From NCBI RefSeq assembly GCF_003026355.1, contig NZ_PYON01000010.1, positions 101,150 to 165,149 of the forward strand: 64,000 bases of DNA, written 5' to 3'. Positions 21,722 to 30,130 of the stretch are shown here, in pieces (the first letter of the stretch is position 1; every line of letters starts with the position of its first letter). The position numbers and the translations under genes are program-made. The DNA comes from Photobacterium kishitanii. GTDB taxonomy: Bacteria > Pseudomonadota > Gammaproteobacteria > Enterobacterales > Vibrionaceae. The notes beneath the pieces are model-generated. The model was not told the DNA's origin and did no database searches. It saw nothing but the letters and a program-made list of their open reading frames with translations.

Positions 21722-22432
21722 ATGATGCCAAACAAAGTGCTATCATGGCGAGATAATTTATACCATCAACTGCTGTTTCGACATTGCTCGCTATGCCAAC
21801 TTCCCTTGACTCAAATCGAACGCTATTGGTGCAACCACTGTATAACCAACTTTCCAACGCCCCCTTATTGCCAACATTGCGGTACCACCACACTGAGTAC
21901 TGTCGCTCATTGCGGTCGTTGCTTAAGTAAACCACCGCGATGGCAGCGCCTCTATCGTTTAGGCGAATATCGCCCCCCTTTACAACAACTGGTACATCAG
22001 CTTAAGTTCTACGGTAAATTTTGGTTAGCTCAACCACTGGCACAACAACTAGCACGTCAAATTACCCAACCGGCACCACTATTATTGCCGGTTCCTTTAC
22101 ATTGGCGACGTTACTGCCAACGGGGTTTTAATCAAAGTCATCAACTCGCCTTAGCATTAGCTACGATTTTTAATAGCCGTGTTAATCATTCTGCTTTTCA
22201 ACGTCTACGTCATACTCCCTCTCAACAACAATTAACGAAGACTCAACGGCGTCACAATCTTCAGCAGGCTTTTGCATTACGTCAATGTGCCCTACCAGAC
22301 CATGTGGCAATTATTGACGATGTCGTCACTACCGGCGCAACCGTAAATCAATTAACTCAACTATTGATTCACCACGGTGTTAAACATGTTGATATCTATA
22401 CGCTATGCCATACTGAACAATCACTTAATTAA
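21722..22432 (+). CDS. ComF/GntX family phosphoribosyltransferase-like protein
   Basis: Encodes 236 residues. The N-terminus has a zinc-ribbon-like double zinc knuckle (CSLC...CNHC and CQHC...CGRC), followed by a phosphoribosyltransferase-type domain with the PRPP loop VAIIDDVVTTGATVNQL near the C-terminus. ComF proteins are needed for inward DNA transport in competence; the E. coli homologue GntX/YhgH is tied to DNA use as nutrient. Its place between bioH and nfuA matches E. coli gntX. The start is the second codon after a short 5' gap from bioH. Confidence 0.9.
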   Translation: MMPNKVLSWRDNLYHQLLFRHCSLCQLPLTQIERYWCNHCITNFPTPPYCQHCGTTTLSTVAHCGRCLSKPPRWQRLYRLGEYRPPLQQLVHQLKFYGKFWLAQPLAQQLARQITQPAPLLLPVPLHWRRYCQRGFNQSHQLALALATIFNSRVNHSAFQRLRHTPSQQQLTKTQRRHNLQQAFALRQCALPDHVAIIDDVVTTGATVNQLTQLLIHHGVKHVDIYTLCHTEQSLN

Positions 22433-22477
22433 TATTGAACAAAAAAGACGCGCATTAATTAATAAAACGTGGTCAAA

Positions 22478-22505
22478 TAAAAAATGTCGCTTTAGAGATG
22501 CGACA
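22478..22505 (-). terminator. Minus-strand terminator-like hairpin upstream of nfuA
   Basis: TGTCGC / GCGACA (22485-22490 with 22500-22505) forms a 6-bp stem; on the minus strand it is followed by a T-rich tail. No annotated minus-strand gene ends here, so it may be a chance hairpin in the nfuA leader, or it may end an antisense RNA. Confidence 0.3.
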
Positions 22506-22530
22506 ATGACTCACAAAGAGTAGAATGAAT

Positions 22531-22555
22531 AAAACTTACTAAATAAGTCAGGTAT
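22531..22555 (+). promoter_or_regulatory. Candidate IscR type 1 site before nfuA
   Basis: The 25 bases at 22531-22555 match the IscR type 1 consensus ATASYYGACTRWWWYAGTCRRSTAT at 21 positions, with the right half AGTCAGGTAT complete. IscR controls Fe-S assembly genes including nfuA in E. coli. The site ends 6 bases before the start codon, closer than usual, and overlaps the likely ribosome site AGG, which lowers confidence. Confidence 0.4.
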
Positions 22556-22561
22556 TACATC

Positions 22562-23146
22562 GTGTCCATGATCACTATTACTGAAAGCGCTCAGCAGCAC
22601 TTCGGCAAACTTCTTGCCCAGCAGCCTGAGGGTACTAATATCCGTGTTTTTGTTGTAAACCCAGGCACTCAAAGTGCTGAATGTGGCGTATCCTACTGCC
22701 CACCAGAAGCGGTTGAAGCAAGTGATACGGAAATGAAACTTGAGCTATTTTCTGCTTTTATCGACGAATTAAGTCTTCCTTTCCTTGATGATGCTGAAAT
22801 TGATTTTGTCACTGATAAAATGGGTTCACAGCTAACATTAAAAGCACCTAACGCTAAAGTGCGTAAAGTGGCTGATGATGCATCATTGATTGAACGTGTT
22901 GATTACGTACTTCAAACTCAGATTAACCCACAACTTGCAGGCCATGGCGGTAATGTATCCCTGTCTGAAATCACTGAAGATGGCGTTGCTATTCTACAAT
23001 TCGGTGGTGGTTGTAACGGTTGTTCAATGGTTGATGTGACGCTAAAAGAAGGCATTGAGAAAGAGCTATTAGCCCAATTTGAAGGCGAATTAACCGGTGC
23101 TCGTGATATTACTGATCACGCCCGTGGCGATCACTCTTACTATTAA
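22562..23146 (+). CDS. nfuA: Fe/S biogenesis protein NfuA
   Basis: Encodes 194 residues. NfuA carries a 4Fe-4S cluster to target enzymes, chiefly under oxidative stress or iron shortage. The N-terminal degenerate A-type (HesB-like) domain is followed by the Nfu domain with the cluster-binding CNGCS (about residues 150-154). The GTG at 22562 gives MSMITITE, matching Vibrio NfuA, and has AGG at normal spacing; the ATG two codons later is the alternative. It follows comF, as in E. coli. Confidence 0.95.
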   Translation: MSMITITESAQQHFGKLLAQQPEGTNIRVFVVNPGTQSAECGVSYCPPEAVEASDTEMKLELFSAFIDELSLPFLDDAEIDFVTDKMGSQLTLKAPNAKVRKVADDASLIERVDYVLQTQINPQLAGHGGNVSLSEITEDGVAILQFGGGCNGCSMVDVTLKEGIEKELLAQFEGELTGARDITDHARGDHSYY

Positions 23147-23174
23147 GTATTGCGAGCCATTAGTACAAATAGCA

Positions 23175-23205
23175 AAAAGCCGCATTCTAATGCGGCTTTT
23201 TTATT
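23175..23205. terminator. Bidirectional terminator after nfuA
   Basis: An 11-bp perfect stem AAAAGCCGCAT / ATGCGGCTTTT with a 4-base loop and flanking A and T runs lies between the convergent nfuA and the 3D-domain gene. Confidence 0.85.
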
Positions 23206-23214
23206 ATGGTTCGC

Positions 23215-23604
23215 TTATGAATGAACAACGGTAATAGTTACCCGTCGTTTACCCCAATTCTTAGCTGCTCTAACATCTTTACCCATATAGATATCAATTT
23301 TGCGACTCCAGCGATGATGCATTTTATCAAGCACAACATATTCGCCAGGTAAGCCTGAAATCTTCACTTTAGAGCCTCGCTTTAAACCCATTTTAAGTAA
23401 GTCACGAGAAACTGCGATAGCTTTCATCCCTGGTTTTAAACGATCTCCCCAGGCTGCAATATTTGGACTAGAATCTGTTTGCGCTCGAACTGAATTATAT
23501 GCTGTTGCTGTTACATTCAATTTTTTAAAACTGCTGGCATAACTATGAACACTGAAGGTTAAACTCAGTACCAACAATAAATAACCAATAATCTTGTTTG
23601 TCAT
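23215..23604 (-). CDS. Secreted 3D-domain (double-psi barrel) protein
   Basis: Encodes 129 residues: a signal peptide (about 1-24) and a 3D domain with its conserved aspartates (TAYN...D...AAWGDRL, VVLDKM, KIDIYMG). This fold is shared with the catalytic region of MltA and with Rpf-like and RlpA-like wall proteins, so a periplasmic role at peptidoglycan is plausible but unproven. The start at 23604 has AGGTGG at good spacing; the longer frame adds ten codons without support. Confidence 0.8.
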   Translation of the reverse strand: MTNKIIGYLLLVLSLTFSVHSYASSFKKLNVTATAYNSVRAQTDSSPNIAAWGDRLKPGMKAIAVSRDLLKMGLKRGSKVKISGLPGEYVVLDKMHHRWSRKIDIYMGKDVRAAKNWGKRRVTITVVHS

Positions 23605-23718
23605 TCGCACCACCTGGATAAGAAGTGAACGCATTTAAGCAAATCACAATCATGATTGAAAGTGTTTTTGTACAAAAAATCATCAATAACATTCAGTGTA
23701 ATGATAAGTAGTTGTTTA

Positions 23719-25056
23719 TTAAGTGTGCGGTAAAAATATATTTTTTCGCCATTGAGAAATAAAGATCAGCGCTAATATTCCCCCTCGCAAAGCCATAAAA
23801 CCAATCATTGCCGCCCACAAAGCATGATTGCCATAACTGCTCATCAGCCACCAAATAACAAAAAATCCGCTGGTTGCTAAGAACATACTATTACGCATAT
23901 CTTTGCCTCGCGTGGCACCAATAAACACCCCATCTAACAAAAAACACCACATCGCTACTAAAGGCACCGCGGTTAACCATGGTAGATAAATATCAGCTTG
24001 TTGTTGCACTGCTGGTATGTCTGAAATGATCCCAATAATCTGGGTGCCAAAGAAAGCAAATATTGCAGTCAAAGCTAGCGCAATCAATAAACTCCAAAAC
24101 GTTGTACCCACTAAATAACGTTCTAATTGACCTTTATTTCTCGCACCAACGGCTTTCCCCACTAACGCTTCCATCGCATAAGCAAAGCCATCCATCGCAT
24201 AAGATACCAGCATTAAGAAGCTCATTAAGACGGCATTAGCCGCGACCACATTATCGCCTAAATGTGCTCCTTGAAAGGTCATAAAGGTAAATGTCGCTTG
24301 TAAACATAAACTGCGTAAAAATATATCGCGATTAAGCTTAAGTAGCCGTCCTATACCATGACGTACACTGCTCAATTTTTGTTTTAACGGTGGTAAACCT
24401 AACTGTAGCCATTGTTGAGCCACAAACCATAATCCCAGCAGCATACCGCTGTAATCGGCAATCACTGACGCTGCAGCTGCACCTTGTACTTTCCAACCAA
24501 GACCGAGGACAAATATCAAATCAAGCGCTATATTGACGACATTAGTCACAATTAATAACCACATCGGTAATTTTGCGTTTTGCATCCCGAGTAACCAACC
24601 CATGATCACAAAATTGGCTAAAGCCGCAGGTGCCCCCCAAATACGGATTGAGAAATATTGCGCTGCGTACAGTTTTACTTCATTACCAGCGCTACTAAAG
24701 TGAAAAATAACTTGGCTCACAGGCTGATGTAGTGCGACTAACACTGCCCCAAATAGCCACGCTAATGCCATGCCTTGAACAAAAATAACAGCTTGAGCAT
24801 CTTTATCAGCACTTCCTTGCGCTTGAGCTGTGATGCCAGTGGTTGCCATCCGTAAAAATCCGAGTAACCAAAAGGTCACATTAATCATGGTGCCGCCAAC
24901 AGCTACGCCACCTAAATACCATGATTGATCTAGATGACCGATAACGGCAGCATCAACCAACCCCAGTAATGGCACCGTAATATTAGATAACACCATCGGC
25001 AGTGCTAACGCGAATACTTGATAATGTAGTGATTTATCTTTTAATGCGGCGAGCAC
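23719..25056 (-). CDS. dinF: MATE family efflux transporter, DinF-like
   Basis: Encodes 445 residues with about 12 membrane segments. The N-terminal half contains ALPMVLSNITVPLLGLVDAAVIGHL, typical of the DinF branch of MATE exporters, which use H+ or Na+ gradients to expel drugs or toxic metabolites. In E. coli dinF lies directly after lexA and is SOS-induced; here about 8 kb of oxidase genes separate the two, and I see no clear SOS box near 25057-25139. It follows ctaB on the same strand and could be read from that operon. Confidence 0.85.
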   Translation of the reverse strand: MLAALKDKSLHYQVFALALPMVLSNITVPLLGLVDAAVIGHLDQSWYLGGVAVGGTMINVTFWLLGFLRMATTGITAQAQGSADKDAQAVIFVQGMALAWLFGAVLVALHQPVSQVIFHFSSAGNEVKLYAAQYFSIRIWGAPAALANFVIMGWLLGMQNAKLPMWLLIVTNVVNIALDLIFVLGLGWKVQGAAAASVIADYSGMLLGLWFVAQQWLQLGLPPLKQKLSSVRHGIGRLLKLNRDIFLRSLCLQATFTFMTFQGAHLGDNVVAANAVLMSFLMLVSYAMDGFAYAMEALVGKAVGARNKGQLERYLVGTTFWSLLIALALTAIFAFFGTQIIGIISDIPAVQQQADIYLPWLTAVPLVAMWCFLLDGVFIGATRGKDMRNSMFLATSGFFVIWWLMSSYGNHALWAAMIGFMALRGGILALIFISQWRKNIFLPHT

Positions 25057-25139
25057 ACTTATCCCTTACCTAATGTATAAATAAGGCAACAGTTTACCAT
25101 CAGAGGGAAAGACAATAGACTGATAGCTATAACAAAATA

Positions 25140-26069
25140 TCAGTCGATGCCATTTAGGAGCGATATTAACCACCAGTGATCGACTAACAACACCACAAAC
25201 AAGGCTAATAAATGCCAGATTGAATACCTAAATGTTGCCCATGCATGGCCAGTAGTATCAAAATATTTAAGCTTAATTGCATAACCAATAAAACCAAAAT
25301 TCAACACGCTACTACCGATTAGATAAATGCCACCACTCATAGCGGTTAACCACGGTAATAACCCGACCGCAAACAGCAATAAGGTATAAAACAACACCAT
25401 GGTTTTTGTGTATTCAATACCATGAGTAACTGGCAACATCGGAATCCCCGCCTTCGCATAATCATCACGACGATGGATTGCTAATGCCCAAAAATGTGGT
25501 GGGGTCCACGCAAACACTAACATCACTAATAACAGTGCATGTGGATCTAAACTGCCAGTCACCGCCGTCCACCCTAGTAATGGCGGCGCAGCCCCTGCTA
25601 AGCCTCCTATCACAATATTTTGTGGTGTCGCATGCTTGAGCCATACCGTATAAACCACGGCATAACCGACTAAACTCGCCATTGTCAGCCATGCGGTTAA
25701 TGGATTCAGCAGCCACAATAGACCAAAACCTAATACCATTAATAAACACGCAAACAATACTGCTTTTGAGGTTGGGATCCGCCCTTTTGCTAAGGGTCGA
25801 TGATAGGTTCGCGCCATTTGAGCATCAAAGCGACGATCAAGTATATGATTAAAAACGGCGGCGGCAGCAGCTTGTAAACCAATCCCAGCTAATCCAAGTA
25901 GCATTACTCTTGCTGAAGGAATAGTGGGAACAGCAAGGCACATACCAACTAACGCAGTGAGTAATAACATCGCCACAACTTTAGGCTTGGTCATGGTTAA
26001 GTAATCTTGCCATACTGCCGTAGCGACGGGTGATACGCCGATGCGATCAAGCCATTGTAATTTATCCAT
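25140..26069 (-). CDS. ctaB: Protoheme IX farnesyltransferase (heme O synthase)
   Basis: Encodes 309 residues of a UbiA-type prenyltransferase with about 9 membrane segments. It adds a farnesyl group to heme B, giving heme O, the precursor of heme A for the oxidase encoded upstream. Signatures: [20 protein letters not shown] (first Asp-rich site) and [18 protein letters not shown] (second). Its start overlaps the ctaA stop by 8 bases. Also called cyoE/coxD-like in other genomes. Confidence 0.93.
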   Translation of the reverse strand: MDKLQWLDRIGVSPVATAVWQDYLTMTKPKVVAMLLLTALVGMCLAVPTIPSARVMLLGLAGIGLQAAAAAVFNHILDRRFDAQMARTYHRPLAKGRIPTSKAVLFACLLMVLGFGLLWLLNPLTAWLTMASLVGYAVVYTVWLKHATPQNIVIGGLAGAAPPLLGWTAVTGSLDPHALLLVMLVFAWTPPHFWALAIHRRDDYAKAGIPMLPVTHGIEYTKTMVLFYTLLLFAVGLLPWLTAMSGGIYLIGSSVLNFGFIGYAIKLKYFDTTGHAWATFRYSIWHLLALFVVLLVDHWWLISLLNGID

Positions 26070-27117
26070 GTGGCAGCTCCTTCTTTAATGGTTGATGTAC
26101 CTCCCACGGCAACCGCGAGCCGACACCAACACGATAACTAACCGTCACCATCGCAAGTAATAACCCTAGACCTGTGACGTTATGAGCTACCGCTACTGCT
26201 AATGGTAAACTGGCCACTACATTGGTCACGCCCAATGCGATTTGAATAATCAGTAATAGTACTAACCCTAAGCTATAACGGCGTAATAATGGCTGTAACC
26301 AACATAACCATGCCAGTGCTAATACTGCTACCGTGGTTATCATCGCCCCGATTCGATGCACAACATGAATAGATACTCGTTGGCCATAATCAAGCACGCC
26401 ATACTGGTAACTATCATGCTGAGGTTGCAGCAACAAAAAGGCTTTCGCATCAAACAACTGTCGCCAATCGGCCTCACAAATAGGTAATTTACTACAGACT
26501 AATGCTGCATAATTAGCCGCAGTCCAACCGCCTAATGCAATCTGGGAAATAACCACCACCACACTGAAAATTGCCGCAATTCGCAACCAATATAAGGTTT
26601 TTAGCGTCATATTAGTTATTATTGATAATGGTAATTGAAGCTGTAACCGTAACAGCCACAATAAACTTACAATACTAAAGCCACCCAATAAATGCGCCAT
26701 CACGACGACAGGCATTAATACCAAGGTTACGGTCCACATTCCTAATAAGGCTTGGATGAAGACCATAACTAATAACAATACAGGTAATAACTTAGGTCGT
26801 GATGGTTGTCGCCACGCCATAATATTAATAACAACAACAAATAAACCTAACATACCGGCAATATAACGATGCAGCATTTCATTCCATGCTTTTTGGGGCT
26901 CTAATGGGGTTTGAGGAAAGAATGCTGCTGCGGTTTGTTGTTCAAGTTCAGTTTCGGGAACGGTTAAAAAACCATAGCAACCAGGCCAATCAGGACAGCC
27001 AAGTCCCGCTTCAGTAAGACGAGTAAAAGCACCTAATGCCACGACGGCCAGTGCCAACACAAAACTAAAACTGACTAAATAAAAGAAGTAGCGATCATTA
27101 TTATTGATAGTAATCAT
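26062..27117 (-). CDS. ctaA: Heme A synthase
   Basis: Encodes 351 residues with eight membrane segments in two four-helix halves. CtaA/Cox15 oxidises the heme O methyl group to formyl, giving heme A. Signatures: [21 protein letters not shown] near the N-terminus, the heme histidines in LHRYIAG and HLLGG, and in the second half VHRIGAM and HNVTGL. Its presence with ctaB shows that the oxidase is an aa3-type enzyme. Confidence 0.93.
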   Translation of the reverse strand: MITINNNDRYFFYLVSFSFVLALAVVALGAFTRLTEAGLGCPDWPGCYGFLTVPETELEQQTAAAFFPQTPLEPQKAWNEMLHRYIAGMLGLFVVVINIMAWRQPSRPKLLPVLLLVMVFIQALLGMWTVTLVLMPVVVMAHLLGGFSIVSLLWLLRLQLQLPLSIITNMTLKTLYWLRIAAIFSVVVVISQIALGGWTAANYAALVCSKLPICEADWRQLFDAKAFLLLQPQHDSYQYGVLDYGQRVSIHVVHRIGAMITTVAVLALAWLCWLQPLLRRYSLGLVLLLIIQIALGVTNVVASLPLAVAVAHNVTGLGLLLAMVTVSYRVGVGSRLPWEVHQPLKKELPHG

Positions 27118-27146
27118 TCGTTATCCTCCCTAATAGCAGTAATGAG

Positions 27147-27680
27147 TTAGCCTATTTTTGAAACTTTCAACAATCGTTTCAAATCACGTAACACATCCTT
27201 ACCTTGCATTAAAATAGCTTCTTCTCCAGCGACTAAGGGATAAGCCATCAACATATTACCGTGAGGATCGGCAATATATATCGTGGTTAAACCGTATTCT
27301 AATTGGGTTAACTGTTGCTGTAATGATGCATCCACCTTGCGCTGATCTAACCCTTGTAACAATGCCGCCGGAATCGTACTTTGATTAGCGACTAGCACTA
27401 AACTATGTAATCGTTGACTATCAGCACCAACAGCTTGGGGAACTTGACGCAAATTAAATAACGCCCCTTGGCAACGTTCATCACAAGTCGGTGGTAGCCA
27501 ATAAATTAATTGCCATGTTTGCGGCATCGCAAACTCAGTAACCGTTACTGCTGGCTGTAATAATTGGCCTCGATTAGTCACTCCGCCTTGATACCACTGC
27601 TGATGTAGCATCAGTTTCGCAATGATGATAGGTAACGCAAATACTGCTGCGACCACTAACAATAATTGATATTTTTTCAT
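27147..27680 (-). CDS. Membrane-anchored Sco-like protein of the oxidase cluster
   Basis: Encodes 177 residues: an N-terminal membrane anchor (about 5-22) and a periplasmic domain with a C-x3-C motif at Cys66-Cys70 (PPTCDERCQGAL), followed by a segment like thioredoxin folds (YIADPHGNMLMAYP) and a Lys/Asp-rich end. Spacing and context resemble Sco copper chaperones of CuA assembly, but the histidine that Sco proteins place just before the DPxG motif is not seen (GLTTIYIADPHG). It could be a reduced chaperone or thiol reductase. The start at 27680 has AGGGAG and overlaps the SURF1 stop by 4 bases. Confidence 0.75.
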   Translation of the reverse strand: MKKYQLLLVVAAVFALPIIIAKLMLHQQWYQGGVTNRGQLLQPAVTVTEFAMPQTWQLIYWLPPTCDERCQGALFNLRQVPQAVGADSQRLHSLVLVANQSTIPAALLQGLDQRKVDASLQQQLTQLEYGLTTIYIADPHGNMLMAYPLVAGEEAILMQGKDVLRDLKRLLKVSKIG

Positions 27681-28360
27681 GCTGTCCGCTCCCTGCGTAA
27701 CCACCATAAACAAAGCAAAACTACCGCGATGGCTAATAAAAACCACTGCATCGCATAGCCATAATGTTTTTTAGGCCCCATAACTACTGGCTGCCATGTT
27801 TGAATTAATGCAATTGGACTTGATGCGGATATTTGAATAACCCACGGTAACAACGGCTGTTGTAGTTGTTGAGTAAGCCAATCTAAACCAATATTTTGTA
27901 CTCGTAATGGCCACTGTCCGTCAGCAGCATCCGGCTTAAATTGTAATAATTGCTGCGCGGGAGCAATCACTCCGTGAATAATCTGGTGACCATTAAGTTG
28001 CGGTAAGGTCGGCAATATTTCACGGTATGGCGGTGCTGCAATCCAACCAATATTGACTAATACTCGCTGCTGCTGACTCATAAAAGGTAAGTAAAGGTGG
28101 TAACCCGGTCGCCCACGATAGAGCTGATTATCCAATAAGATCGGATGTTGATTATCAAACTCACCTTCAAGAGTAATGCTATGCCATAACGGCTCAATCG
28201 GCAGTTGGGCTAAATCAGTGATCACAGTTTGTTGACGATGGTGAATTTGTGATTGTAACCGTTGTTTTTCATCAGCACGGTTTATCTGCCACCAACTCAA
28301 TTTGAGTAACAACGCCACCACTGCAATTGAAAAGATAATAAAAGCGACACTTCGCATCAT
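27677..28360 (-). CDS. SURF1 family cytochrome oxidase assembly protein
   Basis: Encodes 227 residues with a membrane segment at each end (about 5-23 and 205-221) and a periplasmic region carrying GRPGYHLYLPF and VLVNIGWIAAPPYRE, typical of SURF1/Shy1. SURF1 helps insert heme a3 into subunit I. It lies between the subunit III gene and the Sco-like gene and overlaps the latter by 4 bases. The second of two initial ATGs could be the start. Confidence 0.88.
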   Translation of the reverse strand: MMRSVAFIIFSIAVVALLLKLSWWQINRADEKQRLQSQIHHRQQTVITDLAQLPIEPLWHSITLEGEFDNQHPILLDNQLYRGRPGYHLYLPFMSQQQRVLVNIGWIAAPPYREILPTLPQLNGHQIIHGVIAPAQQLLQFKPDAADGQWPLRVQNIGLDWLTQQLQQPLLPWVIQISASSPIALIQTWQPVVMGPKKHYGYAMQWFLLAIAVVLLCLWWLRRERTA

Positions 28361-28430
28361 TACATATCCTTTTTATCGCTCACCGTTAAAACCAGCTATG
28401 CTTTAAACAATCCCCAAAGGAGCACTTACC

Positions 28431-28643
28431 ATGCTAATTAAGTCTTTATTTATCATATTATTACTATTAATGGTGATTAGCTTATTTCGCGCTTTACCCC
28501 CCATATTAAAAGGCCAATCATCATTACCTTTATCGCATTATTTTGGGCGCCGATTACTGATTGCGGTGATCTTATTTAGCCTATTAATCGTTGCTTTATT
28601 AACTGGGGTTATTCAACCAAATCCAACCCCTTATACTCTCTAG
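28431..28643 (+). CDS. Twin-transmembrane DUF2909 protein
   Basis: Encodes 70 residues with two membrane helices (about 3-22 and 43-64) joined by a short basic loop (GRR). Similar small proteins of the DUF2909 family sit in cytochrome c oxidase clusters of Pseudomonas and others, facing the opposite way as here. An AAAGGAG ribosome site precedes the ATG. A role in oxidase assembly or stability is a guess from position. Confidence 0.75.
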   Translation: MLIKSLFIILLLLMVISLFRALPPILKGQSSLPLSHYFGRRLLIAVILFSLLIVALLTGVIQPNPTPYTL

Positions 28644-28654
28644 CCTAACTACCA

Positions 28655-29557
28655 CTATAAAATATAAACAAACACAAATAAGCATAACCACACCACATCC
28701 ACAAAATGCCAATACCAAGCACCAGCCTGAAACGCGAAATGATGCTCGGGAGTAAAATGGCCGATTAAAACTCGGCACCACACCACCAATAATAAAATCG
28801 CGCCTAACGTGACATGCACGCCATGAAACCCAGTTAACATAAAGAACGTATTACCATAAACACCGCTGTCCAAACGGAGGTTTAACTCATGATAAGCATG
28901 GATATATTCCACTGCTTGGAGATACACAAATATGCCACCAAGTAACACAGTAACTAATAAAAATAAGCTTAATCGGCGTCGTTGATTATTTTCTAATGCA
29001 AGATGGGCAATGTGGAGTGTTACGGACGAGGTCAGAAGAATAATGGTGTTATATAAAGGTAATCCAACCGGCCCCATTGCTTGAGTTTCAGTACCATCAG
29101 GGGTTAATACTAATGGCCAATCCGCGACAAAATCAGGCCATAACACAATATTAGTCATTGCATTATTACTTGCCCCTCCCAGCCACGGCACCGCAATCAT
29201 TCGAATATAAAATAACGCCCCAAAAAACGCCCCAAAGAACATCACTTCAGAAAAAATAAACCAGCTCATTCCTTGCCGAAATGAACGATCCATCTGGGTA
29301 CTGTATAACCCCCCCATAGACTCGGTGATCACATCTCGAAACCACCCTGTCAGCATCAATAAGATCAATCCCACCCCAGTTAATAAAATCCATGGCCCCT
29401 GTCCCGCAAGTAAATTACCCACCGTTGCTCCAGCACCTAAGGCAATTAAAAATAATGCTATCGCTCCTAAAATAGGCCAACCGCTAGCCGCTGGAACATA
29501 ATATTCATTAGAATTCGCTACTGCTGGTTGGTTAGGGTCATCATAAGAGTTCGACAT
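28655..29557 (-). CDS. ctaE: Cytochrome c oxidase subunit III
   Basis: Encodes 300 residues with seven membrane segments. Signatures include RQGMSWFIFSEVMFFGAFFGALFY, with the carboxylate of helix III, and GFHGVHVTLG...WYWHFVDVVWLCLFVFVYI at the C-terminus. Subunit III supports proton uptake and enzyme stability. The end of ctaG overlaps its start by 17 bases. The N-terminal 20 residues are poorly conserved Asn/Pro/Ser-rich sequence. Confidence 0.94.
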   Translation of the reverse strand: MSNSYDDPNQPAVANSNEYYVPAASGWPILGAIALFLIALGAGATVGNLLAGQGPWILLTGVGLILLMLTGWFRDVITESMGGLYSTQMDRSFRQGMSWFIFSEVMFFGAFFGALFYIRMIAVPWLGGASNNAMTNIVLWPDFVADWPLVLTPDGTETQAMGPVGLPLYNTIILLTSSVTLHIAHLALENNQRRRLSLFLLVTVLLGGIFVYLQAVEYIHAYHELNLRLDSGVYGNTFFMLTGFHGVHVTLGAILLLVVWCRVLIGHFTPEHHFAFQAGAWYWHFVDVVWLCLFVFVYIL

Positions 29558-30119
29558 TTGTCACCTCATTATCTAGCTCATCAGGTTGAGTAAGGGGCGT
29601 TAAATCAGGCGTCACGTCATAAAGGGTATATGCCAATGTGAGTACCTTAATATCACGTGGCAAATCAGGATCGACATAAAACACCAAGGGTAATTCGGCT
29701 TGCTGACCCGCCGCTAATGGTTGATGGTTAAAGCAAAAACATTCAATTTTATTAAAGTATTGTGCCGCTATCCCTGGGGTTACCGAAGGGACGGCTTGTC
29801 CAATAGATGCTTGATGATGAAGATTTTTAGCATCATATTTGATTATTTTCGTCTCCCCAGGGTGAACATCTACTTGCGTCACCTGGGGGGTAAATTGCCA
29901 CTTCACATCAGGGTTAATATAAGCAACAAATTCGACTGTCACAGTACGACTACGATCAATCTTATCGCTAGCCGTGGTTGGCGTTGTTGCCGTTTTGCCA
30001 TTGATACCGGTAAGGTCACAAAACACGTCATATAACGGCACTAACGCAAACGCGAACCCAAACATTGCTACGGCTGCAAACACCAATGCAATAACCGAGC
30101 GTCTTGATTGTGGCTCCAT
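29541..30119 (-). CDS. ctaG: Cytochrome c oxidase assembly protein CtaG/Cox11
   Basis: Encodes 192 residues: an N-terminal membrane anchor (about 9-29) and a periplasmic domain that delivers copper to CuB in subunit I. The copper motif is ECFCFNHQ (about residues 126-133), and the conserved cysteine VFCDLTGI lies just past the membrane helix. It sits between ctaD and ctaE, as in many caa3/aa3 clusters. Confidence 0.94.
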   Translation of the reverse strand: MEPQSRRSVIALVFAAVAMFGFAFALVPLYDVFCDLTGINGKTATTPTTASDKIDRSRTVTVEFVAYINPDVKWQFTPQVTQVDVHPGETKIIKYDAKNLHHQASIGQAVPSVTPGIAAQYFNKIECFCFNHQPLAAGQQAELPLVFYVDPDLPRDIKVLTLAYTLYDVTPDLTPLTQPDELDNEVTNVELL

Positions 30120-30130
30120 ATCAACCTCCG

